Assembly (NCBI GenBank): GCA_934631995.1
Contig: CAKTYF010000023.1
Location: forward strand, 1 to 22,256
Origin: an uncultured Eggerthellaceae bacterium
GTDB lineage: Bacteria; Actinomycetota; Coriobacteriia; Coriobacteriales; Eggerthellaceae
DNA length: 22,256 nt
Direction of reading: 5' to 3'
The position numbers and the translations under genes were made by a program. The notes beneath the pieces are model-generated. The model searched no databases. It was not told the DNA's origin and was given only the letters and a program-made list of their open reading frames with translations. Below, one piece after another: positions 15,420 to 22,256 of this stretch (positions are counted from its first letter, which is position 1; every line of letters starts with the position of its first letter).

Positions 15420-17738
15420 CTAAATGTGATGCTTCACGCGGTCGTGCTCTTCGGCGCGCTTTGCATCGTTGAAGCGATCAAGCGTGCCTACCAGATAGCC
15501 CGTAATGCGACGGATGCGCTCGAAACCAACCTCGGCATCTTCCTCGTGACGGCCGCACTTCGGGCACTCATCGTTGATGATGCCGTTATAACCGCAGATG
15601 GGGTCGCGATCAACGGGATGGTTGATAGAACCGTAGCCAATGCCGCATTCCTTCATGTGGCGAATGACGGCCTCAAACGCTTCCAGATTCTCGCTGGGGT
15701 CGCCGTCCATCTCCACGTAGCTAATGTGGCCGGCGTTCGTCAGCGCATGATAAGGCGCCTCAAGCTCGATTTTGCGGAACGCCTCGATATCGTAATACAC
15801 GGGAATGTGGAAGCTGTTCGTGTAGTACTCGCGGTCAGTCACACCGGGAATTGAGCCGTAACGAGCGCGGTCCATGCGCACGAAGCGACCCGAAAGGCCT
15901 TCGGCGGGCGTAGCAAGCAGCGTGTAGTTCATGTGCGTCTGCTGAGACAAACGATCAAGATATGCGCGCATATGGCCCACAATTTCCAGGCCAAGCTTCT
16001 GAGACTCAGCCGATTCGCCGTGATGCTTGCCCGTGAGCGCCTTCAGCGTTTCCGCCAGGCCAATAAAGCCCACGGAAAGCGTGCCGTGCTTGAGCACTTC
16101 GCGCACTTCATCATCGGGCTTGAGCTTTTCGGAGTCAATCCACACGCCCTGACCCATCAAGAACGGCGAATTGTACACGCGCTTTTGCGCCTGAATCTCA
16201 AAGCGCTCGTCCAGCTGGCCCACGCACAGGCGCAGCTTGGAATCAAGCAGGTCGAAGAACAGGTCAATATCGCCATGGGAGCGAATAGCCAAGCGCGGCA
16301 GGTTAATAGAGGTAAAGCTCAAATTGCCGCGGCCGGGCGTGATTTCGCGGCTGGGGTCGTAAACGTTGCCCATAACGCGCGTACGACATCCCATGTACGA
16401 AATTTCGGTCTCGGGCGTACCCTTGTAATACGGCAAGTTAAACGGTGCGTCCTGGAAACTGAAGTTGGGGAACAACCTTTTCGCAGAGCAATGAATTGCC
16501 AGCTTGAACAGGTCGTAGTTCGGATCACCAGGATTGTAGTTGATGCCTTCCTTCACGCGGAAAATCTGCACGGGGAAGATGGCCGTCTCGCCCGAACCCA
16601 GGCCCTCTTCGGTAGCAAGAAGCGTATTGCGGATGACCATGCGGCCTTCAGCGGACGTATCCATGCCGTAGTTCACCGAAGAGAACGGGGTTTGCGCACC
16701 AGCGCGAGAATGCATGGTGTTCAGGTTGTGGATCAGCGCCTCCATGGCCTGGAACGTTGCACGATCGGTGTCGTTGTACGCGTTCTTTTCCGTGTAGGCA
16801 AACACGCGCTCGGCCACTTCATCGGGCAAAACGTCCTTCAACTTCCCTTCAAGCGCTTCGCGATACGCCGGGTCAAGCTCGATAGCGGCAACAGTGCCCG
16901 TAGCCTCTTCAATGCCAGCAAGCGTATCTTGCGCCCACGTGCGCGCATCCTCGATGTCGCTTAGCAGGTCCATGGCCTCGGCCAGGTGCTTCTTGAATTG
17001 CTTGCGATACGTCTTGCGCACGCCATCGGCCAGACCGTAATCGAAGTCGCAAACCGACTGACCACCGTGCTGGTCATTCTGGTTGGACTGGATGGCAATG
17101 CAAGCAAGCGCAGCGTAAGAAGCAATGTCGTTCGGCTCGCGCAGCACGCCGTGGCCCGTGGAGAAACCGCCCTTGAACAGCTTGCGCAGCTCAATTTGGC
17201 AGCACGTGGTGGTCAACGTGTAGAAGTCCAAGTCGTGGATATGGATGTCGCCTTCGCAGTGTGCGCGCGCGTAGCGGGGATCCAAAACGCACATCTCATA
17301 GAACTGCTTCGCGGATTCGGAGCCATACTTCAACATGGTGCCCATGGCGGTGTCGGCGTCGATGTTGGCGTTTTCACGCTTCATGTCGGAGTCCGATGCC
17401 TTGGAGAACGTGATGTCCTTCAGCGTTTGGATCAGGCGGCTGTTCACGTCGCGCACGCGGTTGCGCTCGGCGCGATACAGGATGTAGGCCTTTGCAGTCT
17501 GCGTGAAGCCCTCCTCGATAAGCGTCTCTTCAACAAGGTCCTGCACGCCTTCAACGGTAGGAGTTCCCTCGATTGCGCCAGATTCTATCTTCTCGACAAC
17601 GCGCTCGGCAATACCATCGGCAACACCACGCGGCTGCATGGCGCCGCTCGCACGGAATGCCTTCTCTACTGCCTCGGCAATCTTCTCTTGATGAAAATCA
17701 ACCGCGCGGCCGTCACGTTTGATGATGCTCTCTACCAT
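15420..17738 (-). CDS. nrdD: Anaerobic (class III) ribonucleoside-triphosphate reductase
   Basis: NrdD reduces NTPs to dNTPs under anoxia using a glycyl radical. The 772-residue protein starts with an ATP-cone (about 3-95, IIKRDGRAVDFHQEKI) for allosteric control, followed by the ten-stranded barrel: DIHIHDLDFYTLTTTCCQ, GGQSVCDFDYG, NTMHSRAGAQTPFSS, VNYGMDTSAEGR. The C-terminal glycyl radical loop is RITGYLVG, radical Gly747 by my count. The zinc region just before it shows three Cys (715, 725, 728), with Asp712 where some relatives have the fourth Cys. An AGGGG ribosome site precedes the ATG at 17738. The gene has its own sigma-70-type promoter with an NrdR-like operator. Confidence 0.97.
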   Translation of the reverse strand: MVESIIKRDGRAVDFHQEKIAEAVEKAFRASGAMQPRGVADGIAERVVEKIESGAIEGTPTVEGVQDLVEETLIEEGFTQTAKAYILYRAERNRVRDVNSRLIQTLKDITFSKASDSDMKRENANIDADTAMGTMLKYGSESAKQFYEMCVLDPRYARAHCEGDIHIHDLDFYTLTTTCCQIELRKLFKGGFSTGHGVLREPNDIASYAALACIAIQSNQNDQHGGQSVCDFDYGLADGVRKTYRKQFKKHLAEAMDLLSDIEDARTWAQDTLAGIEEATGTVAAIELDPAYREALEGKLKDVLPDEVAERVFAYTEKNAYNDTDRATFQAMEALIHNLNTMHSRAGAQTPFSSVNYGMDTSAEGRMVIRNTLLATEEGLGSGETAIFPVQIFRVKEGINYNPGDPNYDLFKLAIHCSAKRLFPNFSFQDAPFNLPYYKGTPETEISYMGCRTRVMGNVYDPSREITPGRGNLSFTSINLPRLAIRSHGDIDLFFDLLDSKLRLCVGQLDERFEIQAQKRVYNSPFLMGQGVWIDSEKLKPDDEVREVLKHGTLSVGFIGLAETLKALTGKHHGESAESQKLGLEIVGHMRAYLDRLSQQTHMNYTLLATPAEGLSGRFVRMDRARYGSIPGVTDREYYTNSFHIPVYYDIEAFRKIELEAPYHALTNAGHISYVEMDGDPSENLEAFEAVIRHMKECGIGYGSINHPVDRDPICGYNGIINDECPKCGRHEEDAEVGFERIRRITGYLVGTLDRFNDAKRAEEHDRVKHHI

Positions 17739-17853
17739 GGAGACCCCTATTCCTTCTTATTTCATAGTTGTTGTCCACACAGCAAAACGCCAGGTTGACA
17801 CAAAGAATCCACCCGACATTGCTTACGTGAAATTGCTTAAAAACGGATTTACA

Positions 17854-17869
17854 ACACAATATATTGTGT
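17854..17869. promoter_or_regulatory. NrdR box upstream of nrdD
   Basis: ACACAATATATTGTGT is a perfect 16-base palindrome matching the NrdR consensus (ACACWATATATWGTGT). It lies about 20-35 bases downstream of the predicted nrdD start point, a position suited to repression. A much poorer second AT-rich box overlaps the -10 at about 17888-17903; its centre spacing (34) is not the usual 31-32, so a tandem arrangement is uncertain. NrdR itself is not in the window. Confidence 0.78.
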
Positions 17870-17894
17870 TTACACCAGAAGATGATGTGAACAT

Positions 17895-17922
17895 ATAGTA
17901 TCTTCTAAGAATCCTTTGTCAA
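17895..17922 (-). promoter_or_regulatory. nrdD promoter
   Basis: The minus strand reads TTGACA (17922-17917), a 16-base spacer and TACTAT (17900-17895), a near-consensus sigma-70-type promoter. The start would be near 17888, giving a leader of about 150 bases that includes the NrdR box. The remaining bases to 18074 form the divergent upstream region of the DUF1638 gene, where I see no strong promoter. Confidence 0.7.
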
Positions 17923-18074
17923 GGGGTCAAAATAGCTGGGGTACCTGCGACCTGCGATTATGGAGAAAAAATTTTTACTCACTAATTCATCCACAGAGTC
18001 TCCATTATATTTACTACCCCTTGCACACTATTTCCAATAGAGATTTTACGCCGAAACGTGGTAAAGTAGCATCT

Positions 18075-18743
18075 ATGAATGCAACGATACTGACATGCTC
18101 ATCTTTGACGCCTTTCGTCCGCGCGGCGCAGGCGCATGAAAACACGCACTGGGACGTGATGGAGGTCAACCGCGATCTTCACTCCGAACCTGCCACCATG
18201 AAAAAAGAGTTGGCGCGCCTTATTGAGTCACTGCCGCCCGAGATTGACACCGTGCTTGTGGCCATGGGCTTTTGCGGCGGCGCGTGGGACCATGTGTCGT
18301 TCGAGCGTCGTGTGGTTATCCCCCGCTTCGATGACTGCGTGTCCTTGCTGCTCAATACAGATGACGCATACCACGCGAACCTCAAAGAACCAGGGCATTT
18401 ATATCTCTACGAGAACGACCCTACACAGTTCTCGGCGCTGGGCTTGATGCGCAGCGATGCGGCATCAAGCCCCGAATACGCCGGCTTAAGTCAAGAGGAC
18501 CTGTTTCATTACTGGTTCGATAATTACCGCACCGTTGACATCATCGACACGGGGCTTAATGACTGCTACAGCGAGGACTACGTTATGGCAGCGCAAAACG
18601 AAGCTGATAAAATTGGCGCAGCGCTTGATTATGCAACGGGCAGCAACCATACGCTGGAAAAGCTTGTGAGCGGGCGCTGGGATGATCAGTTTCTGGTTGC
18701 CGAACCGGGCACGCTCATCCGCCACGGGAATTTTTTCGAGTAG
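18075..18743 (+). CDS. DUF1638 domain-containing protein
   Basis: The 222-residue soluble protein has the DUF1638 pattern: an N-terminal strand MNATILTCSSLTPFV, a D.MEVNRDLHSEP stretch, then DTVLVAMGFCGGAWD and VVIPRFDDCVSLLL, with conserved Cys and acidic residues. The family's function is not established. Members occur in anaerobes, and a small-molecule or metal-related role is speculation. I start at the ATG at 18075 because the family N-terminus begins there; the upstream in-frame extension from 17916 runs through promoter sequence. No good ribosome site is visible, so translation may be leaderless or weak. It is divergent from nrdD and convergent with guaB, with a hairpin array after it. 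Confidence 0.82.
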   Translation: MNATILTCSSLTPFVRAAQAHENTHWDVMEVNRDLHSEPATMKKELARLIESLPPEIDTVLVAMGFCGGAWDHVSFERRVVIPRFDDCVSLLLNTDDAYHANLKEPGHLYLYENDPTQFSALGLMRSDAASSPEYAGLSQEDLFHYWFDNYRTVDIIDTGLNDCYSEDYVMAAQNEADKIGAALDYATGSNHTLEKLVSGRWDDQFLVAEPGTLIRHGNFFE

Positions 18744-18848
18744 CCGAATGACAGCAATGTCGCAACGCATTTTCTGCTCAGGAATTTAATTGCTTTGCCT
18801 ATGGCGTTTTATAGGGAGCTTTGCGATTACACGTACTCTAGATAGTCG

Positions 18849-19128
18849 AAATAGGAGATTTTTGGGCTTTTCGCAAAAATCTCCTATTTTCATATCCCTC
18901 CTAAAGAAAGGAATAGGAGAAAATAGAAATAATTTCATTTTCCTCCTATTTTTGAAAGACATTTTCACCTTAAATGGCTCCTGTGTGAGCTTGCATGAGC
19001 AACAACAAGGCAAAACAGCCCACAATTATAGGAGAATTTTCAAATAATTCGAAAATTCTCCTGTTTACGCCTAACCCATCCAAATAAAAATAGGAGGAAA
19101 TCAGATTTTTTCCGATTTCCTCCTATTT
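18849..19128. repeat. Array of four stem-loops with a shared AATAGGAG/CTCCTATT base
   Basis: Stems lie at 18849-18864/18874-18889 (16 bp, perfect), 18912-18929/18933-18950 (two single-base bulges), 19028-19041/19051-19064 (14 bp, one wobble) and 19088-19102/19114-19128 (15 bp, perfect). All have TAGGAG on the left and CTCCTA or CTCCTG on the right. The upper stems differ in sequence but stay self-complementary. Starts are 63, 116 and 60 bases apart, roughly a 60-base period with one unit missing. The array fills the 426-base gap between the convergent DUF1638 and guaB genes. T-rich flanks make the first two plausible plus-strand terminators and the fourth a minus-strand one. Confidence 0.8.
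19081..19128 (-). terminator. Probable guaB terminator (fourth hairpin)
   Basis: On the minus strand the 15-bp stem 19114-19128/19088-19102 is followed by TTATTTG, directly after the stem's own T-rich end. It lies about 40 bases past the guaB stop. Confidence 0.6.
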
Positions 19129-19169
19129 ACTTCAATTATGAGCCAGTTGCAGCAAGTGCAACGCGATTC

Positions 19170-20681
19170 TTAGCGACCTGCGTACGGGACCTTGTCCTTC
19201 TGCAGCACGTCGTGTGCGCCGCCCTCGGTGATGGAAGCGCCGCTTACGATGGTGAGCTTTGCCTTGTCCTGGAACTCAGGGATGGTCAGCGCGCCGCAGT
19301 TGCACATGGTGCTCTTGAGCTTCAGCAACGTAACCGCCATGTTGTCTTTCAGGCTACCAGCGTACGGAACGTAGGAGTCAACGCCTTCCTCGAACGACAA
19401 GCTCTTCTTGCCACCCAAGTCGTAGCGACCCCAGTTGCGCGCACGTGCGGAGCCTTCGCCCCAGTACTCCTTCATGTACGTACCGTTGACCAGCACTTTC
19501 TCCGACGGGCTCTCGTCAAAGCGAGCGAAGTAACGGCCCAACATCACAAAGTCGGAACCCATGGCCAGCGCCAGCGAGATATGGTGATCGTACACAATAC
19601 CACCGTCAGAGCAGATAGGCACGTAAATACCGGTCTCGGCAAAATATTCATCGCGCGCACGGGCAACTTCGATAACCGCCGTTGCCTGACCGCGGCCAAT
19701 GCCCTTCGTCTCACGCGTGATGCAGATGGAGCCGCCGCCAATGCCCACCTTGACAAAGTCGGCGCCGCTTTCCGCCAGGAAACGGAAGCCCTCGGCATCA
19801 ACAACGTTGCCAGCACCGATCTTCACATCGTTGCCGTAATGCTCGCGCACCCACTCAATCGTGAGCTTCTGCCAGTCGGAATAGCCTTCGGAAGAGTCGA
19901 TGCACAAAACATCAACGCCTGCTTCAACCAGCGCGGGAACGCGCTCGGCGTAGTCGCGGGAGTTAATACCGGCGCCCACCATGTAGCGCTTGTGCTCGTC
20001 GAGCATTTCCAGCGGGTTCTCTTTGTGCGAATCGTAGTCCTTGCGAAATACGAAGGAAACCAGGTGGTCGTTTTCGTCAACGATAGGCAGGCTGTTCAGC
20101 TTGTTATCCCAGATGATGTCGTTAGCAACCTTGAGCGAGGTGTCTACAGGAGCCACGATCATCTTCTCACGCGGCGTCATGATGTCGGCAACCTTCGTGT
20201 CAAGACCCATGCGGCTCAGGCGATAATCACGGCCAGTCACAATGCCCAAAAGTTTGCCCGTAGCAGAACCGTCGTCGGTAACGGGCATGGTGGAGTGGCC
20301 GAAGCGCTCTTTCAGCACAATCACATCGGCAAGCGTCTGATCAGGAGAAAGGTTGGCATCGGAGACCACAAAGCCGGCCTTGTAGTTCTTCACGCGTGCG
20401 ACCATGGCGGCTTCCTGCTCGATGGTCTGGTTGCCGTAAATGAAGGACAGGCCGCCTTCCGTTGCCAACGCAACAGCCATCTTGTCGTCGGAAACGGCTG
20501 CCATAATGGCAGAAACCATAGGAACATTCAACGTAAGCGGGCATTCCTCTTCGCCCTTGCGATAACGCACCAGCGGCGTTTTCAGGCTGACAGAAGTCGG
20601 AATGCAACTTGCCGGCGTGTGGCCGGGAACTAATAAGTACTCGTTGAAAGTGCGCGACGGTTCTTCGTAGTAGAAAGCCAT
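19170..20681 (-). CDS. guaB: IMP dehydrogenase, Tritrichomonas foetus-like type
   Basis: GuaB oxidises IMP to XMP with NAD+, the committed step to GMP. The 503-residue (beta/alpha)8 protein has a CBS-containing subdomain (about 105-220, KVADIMTPREKMIV). The catalytic loop is GIGGGSICITRE with Cys320, the dinucleotide/IMP motif is CSDGGIVYD, and the flap is NWGRYDLGGKKSLSFEEG with the Arg419-Tyr420 dyad. It recalls the T. foetus enzyme nearly along its full length: same 503-residue size, same YYEEP/FNEYLL start, same KSTMCNCGALTIP segment. It therefore belongs to that distinct IMPDH group, not the Bacillus type. AAGGAG lies five bases before the ATG. It is convergent with DUF1638 and divergent from the LOG gene. 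Confidence 0.96.
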   Translation of the reverse strand: MAFYYEEPSRTFNEYLLVPGHTPASCIPTSVSLKTPLVRYRKGEEECPLTLNVPMVSAIMAAVSDDKMAVALATEGGLSFIYGNQTIEQEAAMVARVKNYKAGFVVSDANLSPDQTLADVIVLKERFGHSTMPVTDDGSATGKLLGIVTGRDYRLSRMGLDTKVADIMTPREKMIVAPVDTSLKVANDIIWDNKLNSLPIVDENDHLVSFVFRKDYDSHKENPLEMLDEHKRYMVGAGINSRDYAERVPALVEAGVDVLCIDSSEGYSDWQKLTIEWVREHYGNDVKIGAGNVVDAEGFRFLAESGADFVKVGIGGGSICITRETKGIGRGQATAVIEVARARDEYFAETGIYVPICSDGGIVYDHHISLALAMGSDFVMLGRYFARFDESPSEKVLVNGTYMKEYWGEGSARARNWGRYDLGGKKSLSFEEGVDSYVPYAGSLKDNMAVTLLKLKSTMCNCGALTIPEFQDKAKLTIVSGASITEGGAHDVLQKDKVPYAGR

Positions 20682-20737
20682 GGATTCTCCTTGATTGTCC
20701 TGGGTTGCTCAACCTGGGTTTTACGTATAATTGGATT

Positions 20738-20745
20738 ATTATACT
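20738..20745. promoter_or_regulatory. Overlapping divergent -10 elements of guaB and the LOG gene
   Basis: ATTATACT contains TATAAT on the minus strand (20743-20738, about 57 bases before the guaB ATG) and TATACT on the plus strand (20740-20745, about 52 bases before the LOG ATG). If both are used, the two polymerases would compete for the same bases. Both -35 regions are weak. Confidence 0.35.
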
Positions 20746-20796
20746 CGCGCTTACTTATAAGCGCACCGAAATCAATCAAGCGGAACAGGAAATCCA

Positions 20797-21339
20797 ATGA
20801 AAATCACCGTTTATTGCGGAGCAACCCCAGGAAACGACCCGTCATTCATGCAAGAAGCCCACGCTTTAGGCGCCTGGATGGCGCGCGAAGGCCATGTGCT
20901 GGTGTGGGGATGCGGCGACACGGGGCTTATGGGCGCAGTGTCAGATGGCGTGCTGGATGCAGGCGGAAACGCGATTGGCGTGATTCCCCACTTTCTGCAA
21001 GAGGCCGAAGCGCCGTGTCCGCACAACTACAACGGACGACTGATCAAAGAGATTGTTGACGACATGCCCACACGGCGCAATCGCATGCTCGAACTGGGCG
21101 AAGCGTTTATAGCGCTTCCTGGCGGCATGGGAACGCTCGATGAAATCAGCGAGGCGATTGCGCTCGCGAAGTTCGATATGCTCAAGCGTCCCCTTATCGT
21201 CATGAACGTGCACGGCTGCTACGATGCGCTTCTGCAGGCATTCGCCGACATGGTCGATCAGGGCTTTATGACGGGTGAAGTGCTTGAACGCGTCTCCGTT
21301 GCCACAAGCGCTGCTGAAGTTGCCGCGCTGCTTTCATAA
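20797..21339 (+). CDS. LOG family (TIGR00730) nucleoside 5'-monophosphate phosphoribohydrolase
   Basis: The 180-residue Rossmann-fold protein has the family pair of motifs: GDTGLMGAVSDG with GGNAIGVIP (about 41-64), and RRNRMLELGEAFIALPGGMGTLDE with the signature PGGxGTxxE (near residue 110). LOG proteins release the base from cytokinin riboside or other nucleoside monophosphates. Bacterial members are often called lysine decarboxylase-like by mistake. Substrate here is unknown; purine nucleotide salvage would fit its place divergent from guaB, but that is inference. AGGAAAT lies just before the ATG. A long inverted repeat with a strong terminator follows. Confidence 0.92.
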   Translation: MKITVYCGATPGNDPSFMQEAHALGAWMAREGHVLVWGCGDTGLMGAVSDGVLDAGGNAIGVIPHFLQEAEAPCPHNYNGRLIKEIVDDMPTRRNRMLELGEAFIALPGGMGTLDEISEAIALAKFDMLKRPLIVMNVHGCYDALLQAFADMVDQGFMTGEVLERVSVATSAAEVAALLS

Positions 21340-21359
21340 AGCTGCGACGTTTTCAGCTG

Positions 21360-21579
21360 CTTGTTGGAAAATCGATTGCAAATTCAGGCAAATCGACGAT
21401 ATTCGGTGGTTTTATTTTAGATAGCAGAACTATCGCAAATTCAGAGATTATTTGACCTGGGGATTTTCAGGCGGCGACCACAGAAAAGGGGCTTGGCAAC
21501 TCCGCCAAGCCCCTTTTCGCGTCCTCAGACCACCGATTATCGTCGATTAGCCCGAATTTATAGGCGTTTTCGCAACAAC
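21360..21579. repeat. Long imperfect inverted repeat around a terminator
   Basis: Bases 21379-21410 match the reverse complement of 21529-21560 at 28 of 32 positions. Weaker similarity (TTGTTG, GAAAA) extends the arms to about 21361 and 21579. The perfect terminator hairpin at 21483-21518 sits between the arms. Fragments of the arm (CAAATTCAG) recur near 21435. No gene is present in 21340-21696. It may be a palindromic mobile relic or a convergent-gene boundary element. Confidence 0.65.
21483..21518. terminator. Strong bidirectional terminator
   Basis: A perfect 15-bp stem (21483-21497 with 21504-21518): GAAAAGGGGCTTGGC over its complement, with a six-base loop. A4 and T4 tracts at the base suit termination of the plus-strand LOG transcript and the minus-strand M18 transcript. 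Confidence 0.85.
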
Positions 21580-21696
21580 CACTCCGTATTTCAGAGAAAT
21601 CGAAGCACCCGGTCTTCCATCCACCCCGATTCGATTGCAGGCCCTCTAGCCAACAGACAAGCCGGCTCGCCGTACTCTCACGCCGCAAACGCCGCG

Positions 21697-22256
21697 CTAC
21701 TCGGAAAGTTGGAACGCCTTGTAGCCCTTGTACGCCTCGTAAATGTCAGCCTTACTGGTTGCTTCCCACGGCGCATGCATGGAAAGAACAGCCACACCAG
21801 AGTCAATGACGTCCATACCGTACTTGGCGGGGATATACGCAATGGTTCCGCCGCCGCCCGCATCGACTTTACCCAGCTCGGCAGTTTGGAAGCTCACGTT
21901 CGCATCGTCCATAATGCGGCGCACCAAAGCAACGTATTCCGCAGAGCAATCATTGCTGCCACTCTTGCCGCGCGCGCCCGTGTACTTGTTGAACACAAGG
22001 CCGCGTCCCAAATACGCAACGTTTTTCTTGTCGAACACGTCCGCGTATGAGGGGTCGTAACCTGCGGAAACGTCTGAAGACAACATGCGCGAAGCCGCCA
22101 AGCAGCGACGCAGCGCCAAAGGAGAATCCTCGCCCGCAAGGCACAAAATCTCAGCCATGGTGTTCTCGAAGAAGCTCGACGCCATGCCCGTAGCGCCCAC
22201 GCTGCCAATCTCTTCCTTGTCCACCAGGATGCACACAGCAGTGCGCTCAACAGATT
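21697..22256 (-). CDS. M18 family aminopeptidase (partial, N-terminus off the right edge)
   Basis: The last ~185 residues of a dinuclear zinc aminopeptidase. Visible are VDKEEIGS with its metal/catalytic Glu pair, the family block SSDVSAGYDPSYADVF, GLVFNKYTGARGKSGSNDCSAEYV, a glycine loop VDAGGGGTIAYIPAKYGM, and the C-terminal LSMHAPWEATSKADIYEAYKGYKAF with the His ligand. The M18 family (aspartyl aminopeptidase-like) removes N-terminal residues from peptides; exact specificity is not readable. MHAPWE instead of MHSVRE is typical of the bacterial M18 group related to ApeA. The frame is open to the window edge, so the start lies beyond 22256. Confidence 0.92.
   Translation of the reverse strand, partial: SVERTAVCILVDKEEIGSVGATGMASSFFENTMAEILCLAGEDSPLALRRCLAASRMLSSDVSAGYDPSYADVFDKKNVAYLGRGLVFNKYTGARGKSGSNDCSAEYVALVRRIMDDANVSFQTAELGKVDAGGGGTIAYIPAKYGMDVIDSGVAVLSMHAPWEATSKADIYEAYKGYKAFQLSE

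Noticed and set aside
15933..16964. 343-codon plus-strand open frame
   Set aside because: Antisense shadow of nrdD; composition is Arg/His/Gln-rich and no family motif is visible.
17916..18074. N-terminal extension of the DUF1638 protein
   Set aside because: In frame, but it overlaps the nrdD promoter, lacks a ribosome site and does not match the family N-terminus.
18849..19128. CRISPR array
   Set aside because: Four evenly spaced units suggested it, but the repeats are palindrome bases with differing stems, with no constant repeat plus unique spacer pattern and no cas genes.
19212..20633. 473-codon plus-strand open frame
   Set aside because: It lies exactly opposite guaB, has no ribosome site or recognisable motifs, and is His/Arg/Val-rich as antisense frames of this codon usage are.

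Overview
The window looks like chromosomal core DNA of an anaerobic, moderately GC-rich Gram-positive bacterium, most likely a Coriobacteriia/Eggerthellaceae-type actinobacterium. This rests on gene content and order (aroC-aroK-aroB-pepP-efp; AI-2E exporter-ruvX-mltG-yqeG), on an oxygen-sensitive class III ribonucleotide reductase with its activase, on a DUF1638 protein, and on strong Shine-Dalgarno sites. The taxonomy is inference. I see no phage, IS transposase, CRISPR array, tRNA or rRNA.

Layout. Almost everything is on the minus strand. Positions 1-1105: start of a CorC/HlyC-type CBS membrane protein. 1389-6243: aroC-aroK-aroB-pepP-efp, read right to left. 6370-6829: a small secreted-protein remnant broken by a frameshift. 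6900-11243: DUF948 protein, AI-2E-family transporter, ruvX, mltG and yqeG. 11500-12819: rarA. 12924-13091 (plus strand): a structured RNA that I read as 6S RNA, next to rarA. 13098-13585: a gene-free stretch of nested inverted repeats. 13583-17738: nrdD, nrdG and an MscS channel, with a promoter and NrdR-type operator in front of nrdD. 18075-18743 (plus): DUF1638 protein. 18849-19128: four hairpins sharing the same stem base. 19170-20681: guaB. 20797-21339 (plus): LOG-family phosphoribohydrolase. 21360-21579: a long imperfect inverted repeat around a strong terminator. 21697 to the right edge: C-terminal part of an M18 aminopeptidase.

Most notable. The operon in the usual chorismate-pathway position has an apparently intact shikimate kinase, but the AroB-like and AroC-like proteins on either side have lost almost all recognised catalytic residues while keeping full-length open frames. 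They look like pseudoenzymes or repurposed proteins, not working dehydroquinate and chorismate synthases. PepP, AroB-like and NrdG each carry an Ala/Gly-rich low-complexity insertion. The IMP dehydrogenase closely resembles the unusual Tritrichomonas foetus enzyme. The intergenic regions hold a 6S RNA candidate, an array of four hairpins with a common base and differing self-complementary tops, and two palindromic repeat elements.

Functionally the window covers translation of proline-rich stretches (EF-P), peptide turnover (PepP, M18), cell-wall synthesis (MltG), genome maintenance (RarA, RuvX), purine and deoxynucleotide supply (GuaB, NrdD/NrdG), osmotic or membrane homeostasis (MscS, AI-2E, CorC-like) and a partly eroded shikimate operon.
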